Of a stretch of DNA of 45,292 nt, positions 23,692 to 31,519 are shown one piece after another. A program made the position numbers and the translations under genes. The notes beneath the pieces are model-generated. The model saw only the letters and a program-made list of their open reading frames with translations. It did not search any database and was not told the DNA's origin. Positions within the stretch are counted from its first letter, which is position 1. Every line of letters starts with the position of its first letter. This stretch comes from Streptomyces lydicus (GTDB lineage Bacteria; Actinomycetota; Actinomycetes; Streptomycetales; Streptomycetaceae): NCBI RefSeq assembly GCF_000717345.1, contig NZ_JNZA01000047.1, forward strand, positions 1-45,292. Reading direction: 5' to 3'.

Positions 23692-25230
23692 ATGCGGACA
23701 CCGATGACGATCGCGGACTTCCTCGACCGCGCCGACCTGGGCTTCCGCGACAGCCCGGGCGTGGTCGACGAGCCGCGTCAGCCCGCCCCGCCGGTGCCCG
23801 TGTCGACCTATGGGCGGTTCGCCGAACGGGTCCGTGCCTGGCAGGCCGGCCTGGACGCCCTCGGGATCGGCGAGGGGGAGCGGGTGGCGGTGGCCAGCCA
23901 CAACTCCGCCCGCATGCTGGAGCTGCTGTTCGCGGTGCCCATGAGCGGCCGCATCTGCGTCCCGGTGAACTTCCGCCTCAAGCCGGAAGAAGTCGATTAC
24001 CTGGTGGCGCAGAGCGGTTCCTCGGTGCTCCTCGTCGACCCGGAACTCGACGCCGCGCTGTCCGACGTCAAGGTGCGCCACCGCTTCGTCCTCGGCGAGG
24101 AGACCGAGGCGCTGATGCGGTTCGGGATCGAGCCGCGTCCGTGGTCCAACCCGGACGAGGACGCCACCGCGACGATCAACTACACCTCGGGGACCACCGC
24201 CCGTCCCAAGGGCGTCCAACTGACCCACCGCAACATCTGGGTCAACGGCATGACCTTCGGCCTGCACACCCGAGTGTGGGAGGGCGATGTGTACATGCAC
24301 ACCCTGCCGATGTTCCACTGCAACGGCTGGGGAATGCCGTATGTGATGGCGGGTCTGGGCGTCAAGCAGGTGGTGCTGCGCAAGGTCGACGGCACCGAGA
24401 TCCTCCGACGCGTCGACGAGCACGGCGTCACCGTCATGTGCGGTGCCCCGGCCGTCTGGAACATGGTGCTCGACGCGGCGGCGACCTGGGAGGGCGACAT
24501 CCCGGGCCGCGACCGCGTACGGGTCATCTGCGCGGGCGCCCCGCCGCCCACCAGGACGATCCAGCGGGTGCAGGAGGAACTGGGCTGGGAGTTCACCCAG
24601 CTCTACGGCCTGACCGAGACGTCACCGCTGCTCACCTTCAACCGCACCCAGCCGGCTGACGCGGACCTTCCCGCCGAGGAGCGGGCGCGCAAGCTGTCCC
24701 GTGCGGGCATCCCCGTGCTGGGGACGAAACTGAAGGTCTCCGAGTCCGGTGAGGTCCTGGCCCGCTCCAACACGGTCCTCGACGGGTACTGGGAGAAGCC
24801 GGAGGAGACGGCGTCGGCGCTGGAGGACGGCTGGTTCCACACCGGCGACGGCGGCACCCTCGACCCCGCCGACGGCCACCTCACGATCTCCGACCGGAAG
24901 AAGGACGTCATCATCACCGGCGGGGAGAACGTCTCGTCGATCGAGGTGGAAGACACGATCTTCAGCCACCCGGCGGTCGCCGAGGTCGCCGTCATCGGCG
25001 TCCCGCACGAGAAGTGGGGCGAGACGATCAAAGCCCTGGTCGTCCTGGCCGAGGGGGCGACGGCCGACGCGTCCGACATCATCGCCCACTGCAAGCAGCA
25101 CATGGCCGGCTACAAGGCGCCGACGTCCGTCGAGTTCCGCGACACCATCCCCCGCACGGCCACCGGAAAGATCCAGAAGTTCAAGCTCCGCCAGCCGTAT
25201 TGGTCCGGCACCGACCGGGGAGTCAACTGA
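23692..25230 (+). CDS. Acyl-CoA synthetase (AMP-forming), ANL superfamily
   Basis: This 512-residue enzyme activates a carboxylic acid with ATP and joins it to CoA. The P-loop-like A3 motif reads YTSGTTARPKGV, with Ala at a position often Gly. The A5 motif is QLYGLTETSP, A7 is GWFHTGDGG, A8 is SDRKKDVIITGGENVSS, and the C-terminal A10 lysine is in TATGKIQKFKL. The short N-terminus and HCNGWGMPY block resemble medium-chain or aryl acyl-CoA synthetases; the substrate is not deducible. CAGGAGAGAG precedes the ATG at 23692. It may be co-regulated with the upstream LysR gene, although a strong terminator separates it from the tautomerase gene. Confidence 0.92.
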   Translation: MRTPMTIADFLDRADLGFRDSPGVVDEPRQPAPPVPVSTYGRFAERVRAWQAGLDALGIGEGERVAVASHNSARMLELLFAVPMSGRICVPVNFRLKPEEVDYLVAQSGSSVLLVDPELDAALSDVKVRHRFVLGEETEALMRFGIEPRPWSNPDEDATATINYTSGTTARPKGVQLTHRNIWVNGMTFGLHTRVWEGDVYMHTLPMFHCNGWGMPYVMAGLGVKQVVLRKVDGTEILRRVDEHGVTVMCGAPAVWNMVLDAAATWEGDIPGRDRVRVICAGAPPPTRTIQRVQEELGWEFTQLYGLTETSPLLTFNRTQPADADLPAEERARKLSRAGIPVLGTKLKVSESGEVLARSNTVLDGYWEKPEETASALEDGWFHTGDGGTLDPADGHLTISDRKKDVIITGGENVSSIEVEDTIFSHPAVAEVAVIGVPHEKWGETIKALVVLAEGATADASDIIAHCKQHMAGYKAPTSVEFRDTIPRTATGKIQKFKLRQPYWSGTDRGVN

Positions 25231-25388
25231 CCGAAGCCGCACGAACGGGGGCGGGCCGCTGCACACGCACGGCACGCCCCCGCGAGTCCCGCCAACCGGG
25301 CGGGGCTTGCGGCGCGGACCGGCATGGCGCCATGACGAGGCGTGAGGTGTCCGGATGCTGAGGGTCTCCGACGTGTGCAGGAGAGACC

Positions 25389-26006
25389 ATGGGCGACCAC
25401 TCCGGGCTTCGGCAAGCGCGGCAAGCGACCTCCACCGGCACGGGCCATGACACACCCGGTCAGCCCGGGGTCATCGGCATCGCGCTCGCCGCCGTGCTGA
25501 CGGCCACGCTCGCGCAGGGGTCCTGGCAATGGTTCTCCACCTACATCGGAGTGACGCTCCTTGCGGTGATCTTCTCCTTCTACCGGCTGCCGGCGAGGCA
25601 GCCCGGCCTCGGCTCGACGTACTTCCGGAATCTGGCGGCGTATTCACTGGTCGTCGGCCTGTGCGTGGCGATCACCCTGGCCCCCGTGCTGCAGCGCTGG
25701 GCGTGGCTTTTCCCGATGCCGGGCACGCGTGGCGCGTGTCCTGAGCTGGGCACGTACGAGCGCATCCGGGCGGAGGCCGCGCTGGCGAACCTGGCCGGCC
25801 GCGACAGCGGCGCGTTGGCTCAGGCGCAAGCCCACCAGAGCCATGTCGCTGTGGCCGACTGCCTGTCAGCCACGACGACCCTGTGGCTGCCGCTGTACGG
25901 GCTCGGGGCGGCCGTACTCACGGGTCTGGGCGCCTGGTCACTCGACCGGGCGCGGGCGAGGAAAGAGGCGGTCGCGGCCCGCCGGGATTCTTCCCGGCCG
26001 GACTGA
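25389..26006 (+). CDS. Hypothetical membrane protein with four transmembrane segments
   Basis: This 205-residue protein has a ~25-residue hydrophilic N-terminus and hydrophobic segments at about 27-43, 48-65, 84-106 and 164-186. The loop between the last two is ~55 residues long, alanine-rich, and contains two cysteines (GACPEL, VADCLS), possibly a disulfide if it is extracytoplasmic. I do not recognise the family. GGAG lies close before the ATG at 25389. It precedes the AraC-type regulator gene by 121 bases on the same strand. Confidence 0.68.
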   Translation: MGDHSGLRQARQATSTGTGHDTPGQPGVIGIALAAVLTATLAQGSWQWFSTYIGVTLLAVIFSFYRLPARQPGLGSTYFRNLAAYSLVVGLCVAITLAPVLQRWAWLFPMPGTRGACPELGTYERIRAEAALANLAGRDSGALAQAQAHQSHVAVADCLSATTTLWLPLYGLGAAVLTGLGAWSLDRARARKEAVAARRDSSRPD

Positions 26007-26081
26007 GCAGGCGTACGAGCGCGGCCGGGCCGCAGGGGGGCGAGGGAGACCACGCGGTGGTCCGTCCGCTCTGAGCTGCGT

Positions 26082-26099
26082 TTATCGCACGCTTATCGC
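26082..26099 (+). promoter_or_regulatory. Direct repeat upstream of the AraC-type regulator
   Basis: TTATCGC occurs at 26082-26088 and again at 26093-26099, an 11-base period that places both copies on the same helix face, 29 bases before the regulator start. AraC proteins often bind such tandem half-sites, so autoregulation is plausible but untested. Confidence 0.3.
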
Positions 26100-26127
26100 C
26101 GCCCTGTGTGATCTCCTGTGAGACAGA

Positions 26128-27117
26128 GTGGGGGCCAACGTGCTGAACGAGATGGTTTTCCGTAGTGACGATGTACCGGCGGCGGACCGCCTGGAGTACT
26201 GGGCGGAGCGCGTGGGGGCGACGCACGCTCCCGTACACCTGTCCAGCGAGCGGGCCCACGACTTCCGGGCTCATCAACGGGTGCTTGACCTGGGTGTCGT
26301 GTCGCTGTGGCCGGCGACCTTCCAGCAGTTGGTGATCCGGCGTACGCCGAAGCTGATCCGGCAGTCCGATCCCGAGCGGTTCCATCTCGCCCTCGTTGCG
26401 CGGGGGTCCGGGGTCGGCACCTGGGACGACTGTGAAGCCGTCTACCGGGCGTCCGACCTGCACCTCAACGATTCCTCGATTCCGTGGCAGATCCGCTCCG
26501 GATCGGACACCCCGGCGACGGCGCTGGGGCTGGAGGTGCCCAAAACCCTGGTGCCGCTGCCCCGCGGCATGACGAGCCGCATGCTCCCGCGGCGCCTGCC
26601 GGCCGAAGAGGGCATCGGCGCCCTGCTGGCACAGTTCCTCACCCAGGTGTGCAGGGACAGCACGGCCTATCAACCGTCGGACGGACCCCGGCTGGGCAGG
26701 GTGCTGATCGACCTGGTCACCGCGCTCTTCGCGCACCTCTTCGAGACGGGCAACGTCCTGCCCGCGGACACCCATCGGCGGGTTCTCGTCCTGCGCCTCA
26801 AGCGCTTCATCGAGGACCACCTGCACGACCCCGACCTCACCCCGGCCACCCTCGCCGCCGCGCACCACATATCGACCAGCTACCTGCACCGCCTCTTCCA
26901 GGACGAGGAGGCCACGGTTGCCGCCTGGATCCGCCGCCGGCGGCTGGAGGCCGCCCGCCGCGACCTCGCCGACCCGGTGCTGCACACCACACCCGTCCAT
27001 GCCATCGCCGCCCGCTGGGGCTTCCCCCAGGCGGCCGACTTCACCCGCGCCTTCCGCCGCGCATACGGAACCCCACCGCGGGACTTCCGGCGACGAGCGC
27101 TGGAGGTTCCGCGGTGA
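26128..27117 (+). CDS. AraC-family transcriptional regulator
   Basis: This 329-residue protein has an N-terminal AraC-binding-like sensor domain (about 10-190, with the typical opening DRLEYWAERVG). The C-terminal double helix-turn-helix (about 228-325) shows LAAAHHISTSYLHRLFQDE and IAARWGFPQAADFTRAFRRAYG. This architecture is common in Streptomyces; the effector is unknown. The start is taken as the GTG at 26128, which lacks a clear ribosome binding site; the GTG at 26140 or ATG at 26152 are alternatives. It converges on the XRE-DUF2690 gene with 54 bases between, containing a small palindrome (ACTGCT-G-AGCAGT). Confidence 0.88.
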   Translation: MGANVLNEMVFRSDDVPAADRLEYWAERVGATHAPVHLSSERAHDFRAHQRVLDLGVVSLWPATFQQLVIRRTPKLIRQSDPERFHLALVARGSGVGTWDDCEAVYRASDLHLNDSSIPWQIRSGSDTPATALGLEVPKTLVPLPRGMTSRMLPRRLPAEEGIGALLAQFLTQVCRDSTAYQPSDGPRLGRVLIDLVTALFAHLFETGNVLPADTHRRVLVLRLKRFIEDHLHDPDLTPATLAAAHHISTSYLHRLFQDEEATVAAWIRRRRLEAARRDLADPVLHTTPVHAIAARWGFPQAADFTRAFRRAYGTPPRDFRRRALEVPR

Positions 27118-27171
27118 ACTCGGCGTGCGGGACGAGTGGGACTGCTGAGCAGTTGTCAGTCACCGGGTGCC

Positions 27172-28050
27172 TCAACGCATCACCCGTTCAAGGAACTTGG
27201 GGCCGGGGAAGTCGTCACCGTCCTGGGGGCGGGCCGGGCTGGTCAGTTCGACGGCACCGGTGCACGCCACCCGGTCCGTGACCTTCGCGCACGCCACCGC
27301 TTCCCGCAGGTCGGACGTGGCCAGCATGGGGCTGACGGCAAGTCCCTCGCGGCCATCGGGGTGGGAGGTGAGCCGCGCGTCACGGCCGACCCAGATCGAC
27401 ACCTTCTGCGCGCCGCCGGAGCGCGGCTCCACCTCCGACCAGACGGAGCCGCACGACGGGCTGAAGCGAAGCCGCACGGTGTAGGTCGAGTCCACGATGG
27501 TGCTCTCCGTGCGTGCGTCGCGATTGCAGCCGAACCTCCACGGATACCGTCCCTGGCACCTGTGGCCGTGGCACGCGTCGGGCGCGCCCGCGTCCGTACG
27601 CGCGGCACGTGCGGGGATCTTCACGAGCGAGGCTGCCGCTCCCATGGTCGCCACCAGTGCCATCAGCGCCGCCAGCGCCCCGGCGGTCCGCAGCACCCCG
27701 GCGCCGAGGAGCGTCCTTCGGGCCGGCCCGCCCCGTTCCGTCGCGACGGGCGCCGTGGGCGCCTCGGCCGGGGCGGCCACCGGAGCGGTCCGGGCGCGGT
27801 ACGCGGCGTCGTGGACCGCGAGCAGCCGTTTTTGATCCGCGCCCGCCACCTGGCCGAGCGCCTCCACCGCGCTTCGTGGCGGCAGCTTCTCGCCGTTGAG
27901 ATAGCGGTGCCAGGCGGACCTGCTGTACGGGGTCTTCCTGGCCAGCCCGTCCAGGCTCAGTCCGGTCTGTTCCTTGAGGACACGCAACTCCTCCGCCAGG
28001 CGTTGCGCGTCGGTGCCGAGCGTGTCGGGCAGCGGCCGCCAGTGGGACAC
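27172..28050 (-). CDS. Membrane-anchored XRE regulator with extracytoplasmic DUF2690 domain
   Basis: This 292-residue protein combines an N-terminal XRE helix-turn-helix (about 14-75, TGLSLDGLARKTPYSRSAWHR), an Ala/Pro linker, one transmembrane segment (about 118-142) and a C-terminal domain with paired cysteines (CHGHRCQGRYP, FGCNRDA, FSPSCGSVW) matching DUF2690. The layout suggests a one-component sensor that reads a signal outside the membrane and binds DNA inside; that role is inferred. The GTG at 28050 has GGGGAGG eight bases upstream. No target is obvious, but the genes upstream on the same strand also encode exported proteins. Confidence 0.82.
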   Translation of the reverse strand: MSHWRPLPDTLGTDAQRLAEELRVLKEQTGLSLDGLARKTPYSRSAWHRYLNGEKLPPRSAVEALGQVAGADQKRLLAVHDAAYRARTAPVAAPAEAPTAPVATERGGPARRTLLGAGVLRTAGALAALMALVATMGAAASLVKIPARAARTDAGAPDACHGHRCQGRYPWRFGCNRDARTESTIVDSTYTVRLRFSPSCGSVWSEVEPRSGGAQKVSIWVGRDARLTSHPDGREGLAVSPMLATSDLREAVACAKVTDRVACTGAVELTSPARPQDGDDFPGPKFLERVMR

Positions 28051-28205
28051 CGTGTGCGCCTCCCCTCACCACCTGCCTCCGACCCGGGAGTGGTCGCTTC
28101 AGCGGCCCTGACCCGAGGGTCCGGGGGTCTGTTTTCTCCCGGATGGCGGAATGTGTACCCACTGGTGGTGGCCGACGACACCCTGAACGCACCGAACGCA
28201 ACAGG

Positions 28206-29213
28206 TCAGCTGAGCGCTTTGTCATACAGGCGGAAAGTGCGGCTGCCTGCCGGACCCTCGACGAAGCCCAGGCACAGTCGTGGTGTGCCACCGCCCCGCA
28301 ACACGGCCAGGCCCTCCGGCTCGCGGGGCGAGAGCCCCGGGGCCGTCCGCTCCAGTTGCTGCCACACCACGCGTCCCGTCCGCAGATCGATGCGGTACAA
28401 CCGGGTGTTCCCGCCCGACGACGCCGGATTCCCCCTTCCGTACGCACTGCCCAGGAGCTGGTAGGCGTAGTTGCCGTACAGGGCCATGCCCTGGAAGGGC
28501 AGCCCCAGATCGGCGCCCGGCTGGGCGAAGTCGGTCAGCGGCAGGTACCAACGGGCCCGGAACCGGTCCAGGTCGTACAGGGCGAACCTCGGTATGCCGT
28601 GCCTCTTGTACCGCAGCAGCAGGTGTCGGTGTGTCACATCAACGGCGGGGGCGTTGCTGGTGGAGCCGGGGACGGGGCGGTACGTGGCGAGTTCGCCGCT
28701 GCCCCGTTCCAGCAGCCGCCCGTCCGTGAAGCGGAAACGGCACACCCCGCGCCCGTAGCCGGACGACGGGTTGGCATTCCACTCCGTCCACAGGGTGACG
28801 CCGCCCGCGGCTTCCTCCAGCCCGATCGAGCCTCCGTGACCGAAGCCCTTCAGGTACATGTGGCCGGCCGCGGAGCCGTCCAGGGTGAGGCGGTTCAGGC
28901 ACAGGTCACCGTTCCTGGCGCGTTCCGCGTGCGGGAGCGCCGTCCCTTCGCCCGGCAGCCGGACCCCGCCCGCCACCAGCTGGAGGGCGTAGAGGTGACC
29001 TCGCCGTTCGTCGACGGCGAAGGACTGCAGCACCGTGGTGTGGCGCAGCCGCCCGGCGAGGAACTGCCGGCCCGCCGCGGCCAGGGCGGGTGGCTGTCGG
29101 CTCGACGCCGGTGCCGCCCGTGCCCCCTGCGCCGGCACCACGGCAGCGGCCGCCGCGATCACCCCGAGGCCGCACACGGTCCTGCGTCGCGGCCCCTGCA
29201 TGTCTCCGACCAT
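28206..29213 (-). CDS. Secreted TagC-like / P68 receptor-binding-like beta-propeller protein
   Basis: This 335-residue protein has a probable twin-arginine signal (PRRRTVCGLGVIAAAAAVVP, about residues 9-28). The body has repeated beta blades with VLQSFAVDERRGHLYALQLV, HMYLKGFGHGGSIGLEE and GVTLWTEWNAN. These blocks occur in Streptomyces proteins annotated as phage baseplate or TagC-like teichoic-acid proteins, which are likely beta-propellers of unknown function. The ATG at 29213 with TTGGAG six bases upstream is preferred to the ATG at 29201 and to the longer frame. It likely works in the cell wall or outside. No phage genes are nearby, so a prophage origin is not supported. Confidence 0.72.
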   Translation of the reverse strand: MVGDMQGPRRRTVCGLGVIAAAAAVVPAQGARAAPASSRQPPALAAAGRQFLAGRLRHTTVLQSFAVDERRGHLYALQLVAGGVRLPGEGTALPHAERARNGDLCLNRLTLDGSAAGHMYLKGFGHGGSIGLEEAAGGVTLWTEWNANPSSGYGRGVCRFRFTDGRLLERGSGELATYRPVPGSTSNAPAVDVTHRHLLLRYKRHGIPRFALYDLDRFRARWYLPLTDFAQPGADLGLPFQGMALYGNYAYQLLGSAYGRGNPASSGGNTRLYRIDLRTGRVVWQQLERTAPGLSPREPEGLAVLRGGGTPRLCLGFVEGPAGSRTFRLYDKALS

Positions 29214-29310
29214 CACGCGCTCCAAGGAATCGGATCGGCTGCCCGTCCGTTCGCCCCCTCGAACGGACGGGCAGCCAGCGGTCATTGCGGCGTCACCACG
29301 GACGGTGGCA

Positions 29311-29706
29311 TCAGCTGCCGAGGATGCGGCACCACGGGACGGCGCGGAAGGCGTGGACGTAGTGCGCGGAGACGTAGCCCCGGTGGTGCGGGAGCTTGTA
29401 CCAGCGCTCGGTGCCGTGCACCGAGCTGCCGTTGCTCTTGCACCGGAGGGACTGCACGCTGCCGTCGCGCAGGGTGCCGACCACGCGGTAGGCGGTGCTC
29501 GGGCCCGAGCGGACGTTCAGGTCGACGCCGTTCGGGGTTGTCACGCGGCCGTGCGCAGGGGTGGTCCTCATCGGTGCCGTGCCCTGGTGCGCGACGTGCC
29601 GGCCGGGCGCGGGGTGCGGGCAGGAGCTGGCGAACGCCAGCGTGGGGACCATGGCGAGGGCGGCGACCGCGGCGACCACACCCCTGCGCATCGTGCGTCG
29701 ATTCAT
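29311..29706 (-). CDS. Secreted SH3-domain protein
   Basis: This 131-residue protein has a Sec-type signal peptide (basic MNRRTMRR, then a hydrophobic core, with cleavage near AFA-SS at about residue 27). A bacterial SH3 domain follows at about 55-120, recognised by GVDLNVRSGPSTAYRVVGTL and WYKLPHHRGYVSAHYV. Such domains often bind peptidoglycan. Three cysteines in the mature part could form a disulfide. AGGAG lies six bases before the ATG at 29706. It is followed on the same strand by the TagC-like gene, and both are predicted exported proteins. Confidence 0.85.
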   Translation of the reverse strand: MNRRTMRRGVVAAVAALAMVPTLAFASSCPHPAPGRHVAHQGTAPMRTTPAHGRVTTPNGVDLNVRSGPSTAYRVVGTLRDGSVQSLRCKSNGSSVHGTERWYKLPHHRGYVSAHYVHAFRAVPWCRILGS

Positions 29707-29879
29707 CGGGTTCTCCTCGAGTGAGCGGCAGGAGCACCGGAGCGTGACCCTGCGTCACTCAACGTTTCCGACGACGCACCTGAAGATGTGTCCCAGCCGT
29801 CCCAGGGACGAAGTGGAACGCGCCGGCCCGCACGCCGTGGGCACCGCGAAGCCGATAGCGGCGTGCCCCCTGGGGCTGA

Positions 29880-29929
29880 TTGGAATTTCCAAGTTAGTGC
29901 TTGGAAATTCCAACTGCGCTCGCTAGGCT
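29880..29929 (+). promoter_or_regulatory. Dyad operator overlapping a promoter for a leaderless transcript
   Basis: Two 14-base arms, TTGGAATTTCCAAG (29880-29893) and CTTGGAAATTCCAA (29900-29913), are perfect reverse complements around TTAGTG, and each arm is itself nearly palindromic. TTGGAA (29901-29906) can serve as -35, followed after 17 bases by TAGGCT (29924-29929), a typical Streptomyces -10. The predicted transcription start falls at or beside the A of the acetyltransferase ATG (29937). The stretch is an AT-rich island in GC-rich DNA. A repressor bound to the arms would block the -35. Confidence 0.7.
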
Positions 29930-29936
29930 GCTCGGC

Positions 29937-30389
29937 ATGAGCACAAGCGGCGTAGTGGGTTACGAGCTCTCCACGGATCCGGACCGTCTCAACGTCGGCC
30001 TGGTACACCACTGGCTCTCGACCGATGCGTTCTGGGCGCTGGGTCGCAGCCGGGAAACGGTCGAGAGGTCGGTGCGCGGCTCTCTCAACTTCGCCGTCCA
30101 TGAAGCCGCCGGTCCTCAGGTCGCGTACGCGCGAGTCGTCACCGACCGGGCGACCTTCGCCTGGCTGTGCGATGTCTACGTCGCCCCCGCACACCGCGGG
30201 AAAGGGCTCGGCACCTGGCTGGCCGGCGCGGTGCGCGACCACCTTGCTCCCTACCGGCTCAAGCGCGTGATGCTCTCCACCCTCGATGCTCACGAGGTCT
30301 ACTCGAAGGCCGGCTTCGTGCCCTTCCCGCACCCGGAGCATTTGATGGTCCTGAATCCGGCGCGGTGCAGCGATGCGCCACAGAACTGA
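29937..30389 (+). CDS. GNAT-family N-acetyltransferase, apparently leaderless
   Basis: This 150-residue GNAT protein resembles the small YjgM/ArgA-like branch: VGLVHHWLSTDAFWALGRSRE at the N-terminus, and the acetyl-CoA loop in DVYVAPAHRGKGLGTWLAGAV (about residues 80-100). The substrate is unknown. The ATG at 29937 has no ribosome binding site and lies where transcription should begin, so translation is probably leaderless; the in-frame TTG at 29901 lies inside the operator. The ddl start follows 14 bases after its stop, so the two probably form one transcript. A role in modifying an amino acid, amine or antibiotic linked to D-alanine metabolism is possible but unproven. Confidence 0.85.
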   Translation: MSTSGVVGYELSTDPDRLNVGLVHHWLSTDAFWALGRSRETVERSVRGSLNFAVHEAAGPQVAYARVVTDRATFAWLCDVYVAPAHRGKGLGTWLAGAVRDHLAPYRLKRVMLSTLDAHEVYSKAGFVPFPHPEHLMVLNPARCSDAPQN

Positions 30390-30403
30390 CTGAGGAATCC
30401 CCT

Positions 30404-31441
30404 GTGCGTGTGGTGATCCTGTGTGGTGGCGAGAGCCCGGAGCGAGACGTCTCCCTGGCCTCGGGGTGGTCGGTCGCTGGTGCCCTGCTGGAGCGGGGGC
30501 ACGAGGTGGTCCTGGTCGACCCGGCCGCCGCGGAACCCGTCCTGGCCGGGCCGCTGCGGCCCGGTGCGGTGGTTGACGGGGCCACAGTGGGGAAGGAGCC
30601 GCCGTCCCTGTCGGACCGAGGTCAGCTGCGGAGGCGTCTGCACGCCGCCCTGACCGGCGGTCCGGTCCTGGACCTGCTGCGCGGCGCGGAGCGGGTGTTC
30701 GTGGCGCTGCACGGCGGCTGGGGCGAGGACGGTCACGTGCAGGCGCTGCTGGAGATGGCCGGCGTGCCGTTCACCGGTGCGGGCAGTGCGGCGTGTGCGG
30801 CGGCGTGGCACAAGGGACGGGCGCAGGCGGTGCTGGGTGCGGCCGGCGTGCCGGTGGCCGAGCGGGTGCTGTGGCGGCCGGGACCGGGGGAGGTGCCGCA
30901 GGGGGTGAAGCGGCTGGTGGCGGCCGGGCCGGTGGTGGCCAAGCCGGTGGCGGACGGTTCGAGTGTGTCGGTCCACCGGGTCGACTCGCTGTCGCAGCTG
31001 GCACAGGTCGCGGCCGAGGTGCGCTCCGGTGAGGGGGAGCTGCTGGTGGAGCCGTTCCTGCCGGGACGGGAGTTCACCGTGGCCGTGGTCGGCGACCAGG
31101 TGCTCCCCGTCGTCGAGATCGAGCTGACGACGCCGGTGTTCGACTATGCCGCCAAGTACCAACCGGGAGCCGTCAGCGAAGTGTGCCCGGCGCGCGTCCC
31201 GGACGATTTCGCGTCCCGTCTCCAGGAGTTGGCCCGGCGCGCGCACCAGGCTCTGGGGTTCGGCAGCGGCGCGTACTCGCGCGCCGACTTCCGCTGCGAC
31301 GCCGGCGGCGAGCCGATGTGCCTCGAAGTGAACGCGCTCCCGGGCCTGACGGCGGCGAGCCTGCTGCCGCGCGCGGCGGCCGGCGCCGGCTGGACCTATC
31401 CCGACCTGATCGAGCGTCTCGTGGACCTCGCGACGCGCTGA
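30404..31441 (+). CDS. ddl: D-alanine--D-alanine ligase
   Basis: This 345-residue ATP-grasp ligase joins two D-alanines for peptidoglycan precursors. Visible features are CGGESPERDVSLASGWSV at the N-terminus with the first-substrate glutamate, KPVADGSSVSV for the phosphate loop, FDYAAKYQPG with the Lys-Tyr pair that marks D-Ala over D-Lac specificity, and RADFRCDAGGEPMCLEVNALPGLT with the metal ligands. The start is GTG at 30404, with GAGGA seven bases upstream. It sits behind a GNAT gene rather than among cell-wall genes, so it could be a second, conditionally expressed copy. A GCTCGCGCA hairpin directly after the stop is a likely terminator. Confidence 0.9.
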   Translation: MRVVILCGGESPERDVSLASGWSVAGALLERGHEVVLVDPAAAEPVLAGPLRPGAVVDGATVGKEPPSLSDRGQLRRRLHAALTGGPVLDLLRGAERVFVALHGGWGEDGHVQALLEMAGVPFTGAGSAACAAAWHKGRAQAVLGAAGVPVAERVLWRPGPGEVPQGVKRLVAAGPVVAKPVADGSSVSVHRVDSLSQLAQVAAEVRSGEGELLVEPFLPGREFTVAVVGDQVLPVVEIELTTPVFDYAAKYQPGAVSEVCPARVPDDFASRLQELARRAHQALGFGSGAYSRADFRCDAGGEPMCLEVNALPGLTAASLLPRAAAGAGWTYPDLIERLVDLATR

Positions 31442-31463
31442 GCTCGCGCACGACTGCGTGAGC
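31442..31463 (+). terminator. Terminator hairpin after ddl
   Basis: GCTCGCGCA (31442-31450) pairs with TGCGTGAGC (31455-31463) with one G-U pair around CGAC, starting one base after the ddl stop. Confidence 0.6.
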
Positions 31464-31519
31464 GAGGAGAGCCGGCCCGACGTCTGGCGGCGCCTCGTCG
31501 AGGTCCAGGACCCGGCCTC

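Noticed and set aside
28206..29285. Prophage origin for the baseplate/TagC-like protein
   Set aside because: It has an export signal and no other phage gene is present within the window.
30404..31441. VanA-like D-Ala-D-Lac ligase (glycopeptide resistance)
   Set aside because: The Lys-Tyr pair in FDYAAKY marks D-Ala-D-Ala specificity, and no vanH or vanX is adjacent.
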